From NCBI GenBank assembly GCA_020725195.1, contig DYFL01000001.1:1-64000 (forward strand): a stretch of 64,000 nt of DNA. The letters run 5' to 3'. The notes beneath the pieces are model-generated. The model was not told where the DNA came from and ran no database searches. It saw nothing but the letters and a program-made list of their open reading frames with translations. Shown piece by piece: positions 27,105 to 35,333 of this stretch. How positions within the stretch are numbered: position 1 is the first letter of the stretch; every line of letters begins with the position of its first letter. Both the position numbers and the translations under genes were made by a program. The DNA is from Hydrogenophilus sp. GTDB lineage: Bacteria; Pseudomonadota; Gammaproteobacteria; Burkholderiales; Thiobacillaceae.

Positions 27105-28105
27105 AGAAACCGATTGCGATCGCAGGGCTGGCGCTGGCCGCCGTCGCCGCTGTGGTGCTCTGGCAAGTCAGGCCGTGGTCGCCCGAGGCGGACACCGACA
27201 GGGTCGTCGCCTCCGGCACGGTGGATGCCACCGAGGTCGCGATCGCCTTTCGCGTATCCGGCACGCTCAAGAGCCGGCCCGTCGGGGAGGGCAGCCCGGT
27301 CGGCCCCGGCGACCCGATAGCCGCCCTGGACGAGCGCGAGGCGGCGGCCAGGGTGCGCCAGGCGGAGGCGGCCCGGTCGACCGCCGAGGCGCGCCTGAAG
27401 GACCTGCTGCAGGGCTACCGCCCCCAGGAGATTGCCGAGGCCCGGGCGCAGGCCGCACAGGCGCGCGCCAACCTGGAGAACCTGATGGAGGAGGCCCGCC
27501 GTTCGGAGGCCTTGTTCCAGGGCGGCGCCGTCAGCCGCCAGCGCCGCGACAAGGACCTGACCGCGGCGTCGGTGGCGGCGGAGCAGCGTCAGGCCGCCGA
27601 GGCCAGGCTGCGCCTGCTGGAAAGCGGCTATCGCCCTGGGAGCATCGAAGCCGCGCGGGCCCAGTTGAAGGAGGCGCAGGCCGCCCTCGAGGCCGCGCAG
27701 GTCGCCCTGGAGGACCTCGAGGCGAAGAGCACGCTGGCCGGCGTGGTGACCCGCACCCACGCGGAGGTGGGCGAGACCGTGGGCGCTGGGCGGCCGGTGG
27801 CGACCGTCACCGACATCTCCCGGCCCTGGGTGAGGGTCTACATCCCGGAAAACCAGATCGGCAAGGTGCGCATCGGGGCCCCCGCCGTGGTCAAGGTGGA
27901 CACCTACCCCGAGCGTGAATTCGCCGGCCGGGTGAGCTATGTCTCCTCCGAGGCGGAGTTCACGCCCAAGAACGTGCAGACTCAGGAGGAGCGGGTCAAG
28001 CTGGTGTTCGCGGTGAACGTGACCCTGGACAACCGCGACGGCACGCTCAAGCCGGGCATGCCGGCCGACGTCTGGATCGCGGCCGGGGACGGGGGCGGCC
28101 GGTGA
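27101..28105 (+). CDS. HlyD-family membrane fusion protein
   Basis: This 334-residue periplasmic adaptor is anchored by an N-terminal membrane segment (6-22). It has the biotinyl-lipoyl half motif VASGTVDATEVAIAFRVSG, a long coiled-coil hairpin (about 75-200), and a beta-barrel domain (TVTDISRPWVRVYIPE). The layout resembles YbhG, the adaptor of the YbhFSR exporter. It overlaps both neighbours (ATGA and GTGA junctions). Confidence 0.9.
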   Translation: MKKPIAIAGLALAAVAAVVLWQVRPWSPEADTDRVVASGTVDATEVAIAFRVSGTLKSRPVGEGSPVGPGDPIAALDEREAAARVRQAEAARSTAEARLKDLLQGYRPQEIAEARAQAAQARANLENLMEEARRSEALFQGGAVSRQRRDKDLTAASVAAEQRQAAEARLRLLESGYRPGSIEAARAQLKEAQAALEAAQVALEDLEAKSTLAGVVTRTHAEVGETVGAGRPVATVTDISRPWVRVYIPENQIGKVRIGAPAVVKVDTYPEREFAGRVSYVSSEAEFTPKNVQTQEERVKLVFAVNVTLDNRDGTLKPGMPADVWIAAGDGGGR

Positions 28106-28965
28106 TCCCTGCGGCCGACCTCTTCGAGACGGACAGGCAGACGCTGCGGCTGCTGGTGCGGCGCGACCGCGCGGCGCTGCTGCTCCATGCCGGCGCCGTC
28201 GTGGCGGTGGTCGTGGTGGGCGAGGCGCTCGCCTTTCATCTGGGCATGGCCGACCGCCTGGGATTCGTGCCGCTGATGCTGCGCGGCCTGGTCTACCTGC
28301 TGCTGAGCACGGCGATGTGGGCCGCCCTGCTGCGCGCCAACCGCCGCAGGGTGGTCGGCCTCATGCAGGAAAGGCACCGGAGCTACGAGGCCGTGCTGTT
28401 CGCCTACGACAGCGCCATCGCGCTCAAGGACAGCTACACCGGCGGCCACGGGCGCCGGGTGGCGCGCTATGCCCATCTGATCGCCACGGCCATGGGGCTA
28501 TCCGGGGCGGAGGCGGAGGCGGTGAGAGAGGCGGCCCTGCTGCACGACCTGGGCAAGATCGGCATGCCCGACCGCATCCTCAGCAACCCCTCGCGGCTCG
28601 ATGCCGCGGATTTCGCCAGTGTGCAGAGACACCCCGGCGCCGGCGCCGACATCCTCGAGGCCCTCCCGCCGCTGCGCCGCCATGCCCCGGCGGTGCGCCA
28701 TCACCACGAGCATTACGACGGCAGCGGCTACCCGGACGCGCTGATCGGCCTGCAGATCCCCTTCGAGGCACGCATCATCGCGGTGGCCGACGCCTTCGAC
28801 GCCATGAGCAGCCACCGCAGCTACCGTCGGGCCATCCTGCCCGGCGACGCCCTGGAGGAGATCGCCCGGGCCGCCGGCAGCCAGTTCGACCCCAAGGTCG
28901 TCGCCGCGGCCACGCAATCGCCCTGCCGCGACCGCCTGTGCGCGGCGTGGGAGGACATGACATGA
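28102..28965 (+). CDS. Membrane-anchored HD-GYP protein inside the efflux operon
   Basis: This 287-residue protein has two membrane segments (about 25-45 and 57-78) and a C-terminal HD-GYP domain. The metal-site HD is in ALLHDLGKIGMPDRIL (near 148), and the signature HHHEHYDGSGYP is intact near 200. HD-GYP proteins hydrolyse cyclic di-GMP, so an active phosphodiesterase is likely. The GTG start overlaps hlyD, and the stop overlaps the ABC ATPase gene (ATGA), so it is translated as part of the exporter operon. I know of no standard exporter with such a subunit. Confidence 0.88.
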   Translation: MIPAADLFETDRQTLRLLVRRDRAALLLHAGAVVAVVVVGEALAFHLGMADRLGFVPLMLRGLVYLLLSTAMWAALLRANRRRVVGLMQERHRSYEAVLFAYDSAIALKDSYTGGHGRRVARYAHLIATAMGLSGAEAEAVREAALLHDLGKIGMPDRILSNPSRLDAADFASVQRHPGAGADILEALPPLRRHAPAVRHHHEHYDGSGYPDALIGLQIPFEARIIAVADAFDAMSSHRSYRRAILPGDALEEIARAAGSQFDPKVVAAATQSPCRDRLCAAWEDMT

Positions 28966-29891
28966 GCGGCGTCGCCATCCGCACCCAGGGCCTCGGCCGC
29001 GCCTTCGGCGCGCTGTGGGCGGTGCGCGGGCTGGATCTGGAGGTGAGGCGCGGCGAGATCTTCGGCCTGGTCGGCCCGGACGGCGCCGGCAAGACCACCA
29101 CCATGCGCCTGCTGACCGGCATCCTGGCGGCCAGCGAAGGCGAGGCCGAGGTGGCGGGCTTCCCCATCCAGGGTGGCGAGGAGGCGATCAAGGCCCGCAT
29201 CAGCTACATGTCGCAGCGCTTCGGCCTCTATGGCGACCTCAGCGTGGAGGAGAACCTGCGCTTCTATGCCGACCTCTACGAGGTGCCGCGTCGCGAGCGC
29301 GAGCCCCTGGAAGAGCGCCTGCTCGGCTTCTCCAACCTGACGCCCTTCCGCAAACGCCTGGCGCGCAACCTCTCGGGCGGCATGAAGCAGAAGCTGGGGC
29401 TGGCCTGCGCCCTGATCCACAAGCCGGAGATCCTGTTCCTCGACGAGCCCACCAACGGCGTCGATCCGGTGTCGCGGCGCGACTTCTGGCGCATCCTCTA
29501 CGCCATGCTCAAGGAAGGGGTGACGATCTTCGTCTCCACCGCCTACCTCGACGAGGCCGAGCGCTGCTCGCGCGTCGGCCTGATGCACCGCGGCCGCCTG
29601 ATCCGGTGCGACACGCCGCAGAGGCTCAAGCAGGGCATCCCCGGCCTGCTGCTGGAGCTGGAGACCGACCGGCCGCGTGCCGCCCGGGAGATGCTCGCCC
29701 GCCACCTGGGCTGGAACCGCGTGAGCCTGTTCGGCGGCCTGCTGCACCTCTACGCCGGCGACGAGGCGGAAGCGGGGCAGGCCAGGCGCGTCCTGCACGA
29801 GGCCGGCATCGCCGTGCTGGCGCAAAAGGCGATCACCCCGACGCTGGAGGACGTGTTCATCCATCAGGTCACGCGGGACGAGGAGCCATGA
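28962..29891 (+). CDS. ABC transporter ATP-binding protein, first of two
   Basis: This is a 309-residue ABC ATPase. It has Walker A GPDGAGKTTT (Asp replaces the usual Asn), signature LSGGMKQKLGLA, Walker B ILFLDEPTNGVDP and the switch region. It matches one half of YbhF/RbbA-type exporters, in which two ATPase units act with ABC-2 permeases. The start overlaps the HD-GYP gene. A REP-like repeat separates it from the second ATPase gene. Confidence 0.92.
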   Translation: MSGVAIRTQGLGRAFGALWAVRGLDLEVRRGEIFGLVGPDGAGKTTTMRLLTGILAASEGEAEVAGFPIQGGEEAIKARISYMSQRFGLYGDLSVEENLRFYADLYEVPRREREPLEERLLGFSNLTPFRKRLARNLSGGMKQKLGLACALIHKPEILFLDEPTNGVDPVSRRDFWRILYAMLKEGVTIFVSTAYLDEAERCSRVGLMHRGRLIRCDTPQRLKQGIPGLLLELETDRPRAAREMLARHLGWNRVSLFGGLLHLYAGDEAEAGQARRVLHEAGIAVLAQKAITPTLEDVFIHQVTRDEEP

Positions 29892-29909
29892 AGCTGAATT
29901 CCGCTGTCG

Positions 29910-30035
29910 GAACGAGTGCCTCGCACTCGTTCACCCTCACCCGCCGCTACGCGTCGGCCTCTCCCGAAGGGAGAGGCGAAAAACTCCCCTCTCCCTTCGG
30001 GAGAGGGCAGGGTGAGGGTGCCAGGCGAAGCCTGG
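29910..30035. repeat. REP-like palindrome cluster between the two ATPase genes
   Basis: Hairpin GAACGAGTGC/GCACTCGTTC (29910-29932) is followed by CACCCTCACCC...GGGTGAGGGTG arms that enclose two CCTCTCCC/GGGAGAGG palindromes. A small hairpin CCAGGC-gaa-GCCTGG (30021-30035) closes the block. Related blocks occur at 35153, 44274 and 45975. Confidence 0.8.
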
Positions 30036-30080
30036 CCTGGGTTTCCACCATTTTGTGGCGTTTCAACTGAGGTTTTCAGG

Positions 30081-31037
30081 ATGAATCAAGAATACGCCGT
30101 GGAAGTGCGCGAGCTGACCCGGGTGTTCGGCGATTTCGTCGCCGTCGACCGCATCTCGCTCACCGTGGAAAAAGGCCAGGTGTTCGGCTTTCTCGGCCCC
30201 AACGGCGCGGGCAAGTCCACCACCATCCGCATGCTCTGCGGCCTGCTCCTGCCCAGTTCCGGCGAGGGCCGGGTAGCGGGCTTCGACGTCATGACCGAGT
30301 CCGAGACCATCAAGCGGCACATCGGCTACATGTCGCAGAAGTTCTCCCTCTACGACGACCTCACCGTGGAGGAGAACATCGACTTCTACGCCGGCATCTA
30401 CAACGTGCCCAGGATGAAGCGCGGCGAGCGCAAGGACTGGGTGCTGGAGATGGCGGGGCTCACCGACAAGCGCAAGGACCTCACCGGCTCCCTGGCCGGC
30501 GGCTGGAAGCAGCGCCTGGCGCTGGGCTGCGCGGTGCTGCACGAGCCGACGATCCTGTTCCTCGACGAGCCCACCTCGGGGGTGGACCCGCTGTCACGGC
30601 GCCAGTTCTGGGACCTGATCGCGCAGATGTCGCACCGCGGCACCACCGTCTTCGTCACCACCCACTACATGGAGGAGGCGGAATACTGCGACGAGCTGGC
30701 GCTGATCTACCGCGGCCGCATGATCGCCAAGGGCCGGCCTGCCGAGCTCAAGACCCTGATCCCGGAAGACATCCTCGAACTGCGTGTCGAGCGGCCGTTC
30801 GAGGCGCTGGAGCAGCTCGAATCCTCGGGGCTGGTGAAGGATGTCGCCCTGTTCGGCGACAACCTGCATGCGGTGGTCGACGACGCCGAGGCGGCCGCCG
30901 CCGCGGTGGGCGGGTTCCTCGCCGAACGCGGGCTGGCGGTAGAGGGCATTGCCCGCGTTCTCCCCTCGATGGAGGACGTGTTCGTCTCCCTGATCGAGCT
31001 CGAGGACCGCCGGCGCGAACAGGAGGCGCAGCCATGA
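30081..31037 (+). CDS. ABC transporter ATP-binding protein, second of two
   Basis: This is a 318-residue ABC ATPase with Walker A GPNGAGKSTT, the Q-loop segment YMSQKFSLYDDLTVEEN, and Walker B ILFLDEPTSGVDP. The signature reads LAGGWKQRLALG, with Ala in place of the usual Ser. The ATG at 30081 is chosen because the domain starts there; longer readings run into the REP block. It overlaps the permease gene by 4 bp. With the first ATPase it would form the split equivalent of YbhF. Confidence 0.92.
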   Translation: MNQEYAVEVRELTRVFGDFVAVDRISLTVEKGQVFGFLGPNGAGKSTTIRMLCGLLLPSSGEGRVAGFDVMTESETIKRHIGYMSQKFSLYDDLTVEENIDFYAGIYNVPRMKRGERKDWVLEMAGLTDKRKDLTGSLAGGWKQRLALGCAVLHEPTILFLDEPTSGVDPLSRRQFWDLIAQMSHRGTTVFVTTHYMEEAEYCDELALIYRGRMIAKGRPAELKTLIPEDILELRVERPFEALEQLESSGLVKDVALFGDNLHAVVDDAEAAAAAVGGFLAERGLAVEGIARVLPSMEDVFVSLIELEDRRREQEAQP

Positions 31038-32158
31038 AGCCGCGCGCCTTCTCCTGGATCCGCCTCAAGGCGCTGGTGAAGAAGGAGTTCATCCACATCC
31101 TGCGCGACCCGCGCTCGCTGGCGATGGCCTTCCTGATGCCGCTGATCCTGCTGATCCTGTTCGGCTACGCCATCACCATGGACATCAAGACGCTCAACCT
31201 GGCCGTCTACGACCAGGACAAGAGCGCGGCCAGCCGCAACTATGTGGAGGGCTTCCCGGCCTCCAGCTACTTCACGGTCGTGGCCTCGGTGGACAGCTAC
31301 GCCGCGGCGCGCGAGCTGATCGACCGCGGTGCGGCCCAGCTCGCCCTGGTGATCCCCCGGCATTTCGCCCGCGACCTGGAGCAGGGCCGCACGGCCCAGG
31401 TGCAGTTGCTCGCCGACGGCTCGGACGCCAACACCGCGACCATCGCCCTGGGCTATGCCGAGGCCATCACCCACCGCTACAGCGCGGGGCGGCAGGACAC
31501 GAAGGTCGAACTCGCCGTGGATAACCGCCTGCGGGTCTGGTACAACGCCGAGCTGAAGAGCCGCTGGTTCATCATCCCCGGTCTGATCGCCGTCATCATG
31601 ACCGTGATCACCGCGCTGCTCACCTCGCTCACCGTGTCGCGCGAGTGGGAGAGCGGCACCATGGAACAGCTCATCGCCACGCCGGTGCAGCCGATCGAGC
31701 TCTTCCTCGGCAAGATGGCGCCCTATTTCGTGATCGGCGTGGCCGACGTGCTGTTCTCGGTGGCCATGGGCGTATGGGTGTTCGACGTGCCGCTCAGGGG
31801 CAGCTTCGCCTTCCTGCTCGGCGTCACCGCCATGTTCCTGGTGGGGGGGCTGAGCCTCGGCATCATGGTCTCCACCATCGCCAAGTCCCAGCTGGTGGCG
31901 AGCCAGTTGGCGATGGTGGCGACCTTCCTGCCCGCCTTCCTGCTCTCCGGCTTCCTCTACTCCATCGACAACATGCCGCGCGCGCTCCAGGTGGTCACCC
32001 ATGTGGTGCAGGCGCGCTATTTCGTCGAGGTGCTGAAGAACATCTTCCTCAAGGCGAGCCCGCCCGCCTTCGTGGCGGACGATCTGATCTTCCTTGCCCT
32101 GTTCGCGGTGGTGGTGTTCGCCGTCGCGCTGGGCAAGTTCCGCAAGAAACTGAGCTGA
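31034..32158 (+). CDS. ABC-2 permease, YbhS-like
   Basis: This is a 374-residue membrane protein of the ABC-2 family. An N-terminal segment (about 25-47) precedes a large periplasmic domain (50-180), followed by five membrane segments. The family pattern REWESGTMEQLIATPVQPIE is present, as is KEFIHILRDPRSLAMAFLMP at the N-terminus. It overlaps the ATPase gene upstream and probably dimerises with the next permease. Confidence 0.9.
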   Translation: MKPRAFSWIRLKALVKKEFIHILRDPRSLAMAFLMPLILLILFGYAITMDIKTLNLAVYDQDKSAASRNYVEGFPASSYFTVVASVDSYAAARELIDRGAAQLALVIPRHFARDLEQGRTAQVQLLADGSDANTATIALGYAEAITHRYSAGRQDTKVELAVDNRLRVWYNAELKSRWFIIPGLIAVIMTVITALLTSLTVSREWESGTMEQLIATPVQPIELFLGKMAPYFVIGVADVLFSVAMGVWVFDVPLRGSFAFLLGVTAMFLVGGLSLGIMVSTIAKSQLVASQLAMVATFLPAFLLSGFLYSIDNMPRALQVVTHVVQARYFVEVLKNIFLKASPPAFVADDLIFLALFAVVVFAVALGKFRKKLS

Positions 32159-32169
32159 CGGGGCGCACC

Positions 32170-33297
32170 ATGTGGGAACGCATCTATCGCATGCTGGTGA
32201 AGGAGTTCATCCAGGTCTTGCGCGACCCGCGCATGAAGGCGCTGATCTTCGTCATGCCGGTGGTTCAGCTGATCATGTTCGGCTATGCCGTGACCACCGA
32301 CGTGGACCACATCAAGACGGCGGTGTGCGACCTCGACAAGAGCCCGCAGAGCCGGGCGCTGATCGAGCGCTTCACGGCCTCCGGCTATTTCACCGTGGTG
32401 GAGAACACCGACCGGCCCGAACGCCTGGGCGAGCTGCTCGACCGGGGCCGGGCGATCATGGGCATCCAGATCAACCGCGGCTTCGCCGAGGATCTGCGCT
32501 CGGGCCGGCCGGCTTCGATCCAGACGATCGTCGACGGCACCGACTCCAACACCGGCACGGTGGCGATGGACTATGCCCAGCGCATCACCCAGGCGTACTC
32601 CCGCGAGTGGTCGCCCCCGTCGGGGCTCGACGAGGCGGCCGCGGCGCAGACGGCCCCCGTCGAGCTGCGCACGCGGGCCTGGTTCAACCCCGACCTGAAG
32701 AGCCGCTACTACAACGTGCCCGGCGTCATCGCCGTGGTGGTGCTCCTGATCTCGCTGCTGCTCACCGCCATGGCGATCGTGCGCGAGCGCGAGATCGGCA
32801 CCATGGAACAGTTGATGGTGACGCCGATCCGGCCCCTGGAGCTCATCCTCGGCAAGACCCTACCCTTCGTGCTGATCAGCTTCGTCGACGTGCTGGTGGT
32901 GACCGCGATCGGGGTGAGCTGGTTCGAGGTCCCCATCCACGGCAGCCTCGGGCTGCTGCTGCTGGGTTCGGGGCTCTATCTGATGTCCACCATCGGGGTG
33001 GGGCTCTTCATCTCCACCATCTCCCACACCCAGCAGCAGGCGCTGATGTCCTCGTTCTTCTTCTACCTGCCGGCGGTGCTGCTCTCCGGCTTCATGTTCC
33101 CGATCTCGAACATGCCGGAGCCGGCGCAGTGGCTCACCTATCTCAACCCGCTGCGCTACTTCCTGGAGATCATCCGCGACATCTTCCTCAAGGGCAGCGG
33201 ACTGGAAATCCTCTGGCCCCAGTTCGCCGCCCTGGCGGTCCTCGGTGCCGCGCTCCTCACCATCAGCTCGCTTCGCTTCCAGAAAAGGATGGCCTGA
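32170..33297 (+). CDS. ABC-2 permease, YbhR-like
   Basis: This is a 375-residue ABC-2 permease parallel to its upstream neighbour: KEFIQVLRDPRMKALIFVMP at the N-terminus, a periplasmic domain, and REREIGTMEQLMVTPIRPLE before the membrane block. The ATG at 32170 is 11 bp after the previous stop. The pair completes the exporter; the substrate cannot be read from sequence, although relatives export drugs and other amphiphiles. Confidence 0.9.
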   Translation: MWERIYRMLVKEFIQVLRDPRMKALIFVMPVVQLIMFGYAVTTDVDHIKTAVCDLDKSPQSRALIERFTASGYFTVVENTDRPERLGELLDRGRAIMGIQINRGFAEDLRSGRPASIQTIVDGTDSNTGTVAMDYAQRITQAYSREWSPPSGLDEAAAAQTAPVELRTRAWFNPDLKSRYYNVPGVIAVVVLLISLLLTAMAIVREREIGTMEQLMVTPIRPLELILGKTLPFVLISFVDVLVVTAIGVSWFEVPIHGSLGLLLLGSGLYLMSTIGVGLFISTISHTQQQALMSSFFFYLPAVLLSGFMFPISNMPEPAQWLTYLNPLRYFLEIIRDIFLKGSGLEILWPQFAALAVLGAALLTISSLRFQKRMA

Positions 33298-33298
33298 C

Positions 33299-33739
33299 AT
33301 GAAACCCGACCGCACTCGATTTCCAAGCCTCGTCGCCTCGGTCTTCCTGATGCTCGCCGCGGGCGGTGCACAGGCCGCCGAGCCGCTCGCCCTGCAGAAG
33401 ATCATGAAGGACCTGGGCAGGCACATGCAGACCGTCGCCGATGGCATCTCTCGCGAGGACTGGGAGCTGGTCGCGAAGACCGCCCCCCTCATCGCCGAGC
33501 ACCCCCAGCCGCCCTTCGGCGAGAAGGCGCGCATCCTGGGCTTCGTCGGCGCCAACATGGGCAAGTACAAGGCCCACGACGGCCGGACCCACGACGCCGC
33601 CCTGGCCCTGGGCAGGGCCGCCAGGCTCAAGGACGGCCCGGGCGTGATTGCGGCCTTCGCGGAACTCCAGACCCGTTGCCACGACTGCCACCGCGAGTTC
33701 CGCAGGCCGTTCGTGGAGCACTTCTACGGGGCGCGCTGA
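33299..33739 (+). CDS. Monohaem c-type cytochrome (c'/c-556-like)
   Basis: This is a 146-residue periplasmic cytochrome. It has a signal peptide (1-27, ending GGAQA), four predicted helices and one C-terminal haem site CHDCH (CxxCH) near residue 130, the layout of cytochrome c' and c-556. No obvious axial Met is placed as in c-556, so the sixth ligand is uncertain. The gene starts one base after the permease stop, so it belongs to the efflux operon. Confidence 0.82.
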   Translation: MKPDRTRFPSLVASVFLMLAAGGAQAAEPLALQKIMKDLGRHMQTVADGISREDWELVAKTAPLIAEHPQPPFGEKARILGFVGANMGKYKAHDGRTHDAALALGRAARLKDGPGVIAAFAELQTRCHDCHREFRRPFVEHFYGAR

Positions 33740-33765
33740 ACTCGCACTTTGCATCGGAGACGATC

Positions 33766-34350
33766 ATGCACACAGACGACACGCAGGGATTCAGGCCGGA
33801 GCATCTGCAGGCGTGGTGGGAGGCCACGCGCTACTACCTCTTCGCGGATCCGGAAGCCCTGCCGGCCGCCGCCGCCCGGGCCGAAGACGACTGGGCGCCG
33901 CCCGGGACGCACAGCCAGGGCGGGCGTAAGCGATACCTCGCCCGCGCGCGGGGCCGGCTCATGCGCGCGGCCCGGTGCGGGGCGCCGGCCGATCCGCTGC
34001 GGGAGCTGGAATGCGCCTTCCAGCGGCTGATCGCCTTCATCGCCAGGCATCCCGACGTGCCCAGGCGCCTGTTGGCGTGGCTGGCGCAGGATGAGGATGC
34101 CCGCCTGCAGCGGCGCGTCCGGCGGGTCGTCGGCCACTACGCCGCCCGCCTGGCCCGGATCATCGACCGGGCCAAGCAGCAGGGCCTGGTCAGGGCCGAC
34201 GTCGAACCGCAGTCCTCGGCGATGCGCCTGGTCGGCCTGATCCAGGGGCTGGCGCTCAATCTCGGCCCCCGGCCCCGGGAGACGCTGTTCGGGGAGGCCG
34301 TCAGCGCGTTCGCCTTCTACCGGGCCGGACTGCTCCGGTCTCCGGAGTGA
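33766..34350 (+). CDS. TetR-like ligand-binding domain without DNA-binding domain
   Basis: This is a 194-residue protein. Residues about 75-190 resemble the C-terminal domain of the TetR protein at 36891: both have DPx-x-LE-x-xF, then a RHPDVPRRL/RHPAIPRLL block, then an SxxxRLVGLIQGL/ATMLYVSLIQGL block. The first ~70 residues contain no helix-turn-helix. GGAG lies 6 nt upstream of the ATG, and the gene follows the cytochrome gene by 26 bp. It could sense the efflux substrate or form inactive dimers with a TetR repressor; this is inference. Confidence 0.62.
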   Translation: MHTDDTQGFRPEHLQAWWEATRYYLFADPEALPAAAARAEDDWAPPGTHSQGGRKRYLARARGRLMRAARCGAPADPLRELECAFQRLIAFIARHPDVPRRLLAWLAQDEDARLQRRVRRVVGHYAARLARIIDRAKQQGLVRADVEPQSSAMRLVGLIQGLALNLGPRPRETLFGEAVSAFAFYRAGLLRSPE

Positions 34351-34394
34351 ACGAGGGCGGATGCAATGGAGCAGACGATGCAAAGGAGTGCGGG

Positions 34395-35132
34395 ATGGAA
34401 ACCCCCATGCAGGGCCTGAGGGCCGGGACGCGCCTCGGCGCTGGGATCGGGATCGGCCTCGCCTTGGCCGGCTGCGCCAGCCCGCCTGCGGCGCCGCCGA
34501 GCGGGAATGCGCCCGTGCCCGCGACCCCGGTGGCCCGGGAGACGCAGTCCAGGCCGGACTTCTCCGGCCGCTGGGCCCTCAATGCCAAGGCCAGCGATGA
34601 CCCGCAGGAGAAGGTCAAGGCGGCCATGCAATCGATGCAGCCGGCCATGGGCGGCGGGCAGGGGATGCGCGGCGGCATGGGCGGCGGGATGCGCGGCGGC
34701 ATGGGCGGCGGACGCCAGGGGCGCGGCATGGGGGAAGGCATGGCTGCGCGCAGCCCGCTGTCGCCGGAGGACAGGGCGGCGCTGACCGCCACGCCGGCCA
34801 GACTCGACATCACCCACGAGGACCCGATGCTGCTGATCGCCGACGAGAGCGAGCGGCGTCAGCGCCTGTACACCGACTTTCGCGGTGCCAGCGTTTCCGC
34901 CAAGGGCGGTCTGGATCAGAAGGTGACCCTTGCGGGCTGGGAAGGCCCCGTGCTGGTGGTCGAGACCACGATGCGCGGCGGCACCAGGCTGATCCAGAGT
35001 TACCGGATCGACGCCGGCACGGGCCAGCTCACGATCTCCAGCGTCGCCCAGGTTTCGGAGGCGAAGCCGATTGCATTCCGCCTCGTCTACGACCGGCTGA
35101 AGCCCGGCATGGAGGTCGGGAGCCGTTATTGA
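34395..35132 (+). CDS. Lipoprotein with Gly/Met-rich repeat linker
   Basis: This is a 245-residue predicted lipoprotein (lipobox LAGC near residue 31). Residues about 85-125 are a repetitive Gly-Met-Arg segment (GMRGGMGGG repeated). The rest is predicted beta-rich (LDITHEDPMLLIADESERRQ, GGLDQKVTLAGWEGPVLVVE). AAGGAG lies 8 nt upstream of the ATG. It may be the last gene of the efflux operon or separate. Methionine-rich linkers can bind copper, but nothing here proves that. Confidence 0.72.
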   Translation: METPMQGLRAGTRLGAGIGIGLALAGCASPPAAPPSGNAPVPATPVARETQSRPDFSGRWALNAKASDDPQEKVKAAMQSMQPAMGGGQGMRGGMGGGMRGGMGGGRQGRGMGEGMAARSPLSPEDRAALTATPARLDITHEDPMLLIADESERRQRLYTDFRGASVSAKGGLDQKVTLAGWEGPVLVVETTMRGGTRLIQSYRIDAGTGQLTISSVAQVSEAKPIAFRLVYDRLKPGMEVGSRY

Positions 35133-35152
35133 TGGGAAACGAGTCAACTTTA

Positions 35153-35265
35153 CACCCCCTCTCCCTCCGGGAGAGGGTGGGGGTGAGGGGGTGACGCCCG
35201 TCATGGCGCCTTTCGGCGCCCAAGCCCTCACCCGGCTTCGCCACCCTCTCCCGGGGGGAGAGGGT
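35153..35265. repeat. REP-like palindrome pair between two lipoprotein genes
   Basis: ACCCCCTCTCCC...GGGAGAGGGT (35153-35178) and ACCCTCTCCC...GGGAGAGGGT (35241-35265) form two hairpins, joined by inverted GGTGAGGGG/CCCTCACCC and a central GGCGCC-tttc-GGCGCC hairpin. There is no run of T. Confidence 0.8.
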
Positions 35266-35333
35266 CAAGTGCAGTCGTTTCGGATCGATAAACGGTGGCA
35301 CGACAGAACGCCGCGCCGGGACGGGAGGGCCGC

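Noticed and set aside
25605-34350. The efflux operon as a type I protein secretion system
   Set aside because: It has ABC-2 type permeases and separate ATPases instead of a fused HlyB-type protein, and no RTX-like substrate gene.
34640-34745. Gly/Met repeats as a DNA-level mobile repeat
   Set aside because: The period follows codons within one protein and the sequence does not recur elsewhere in the window.
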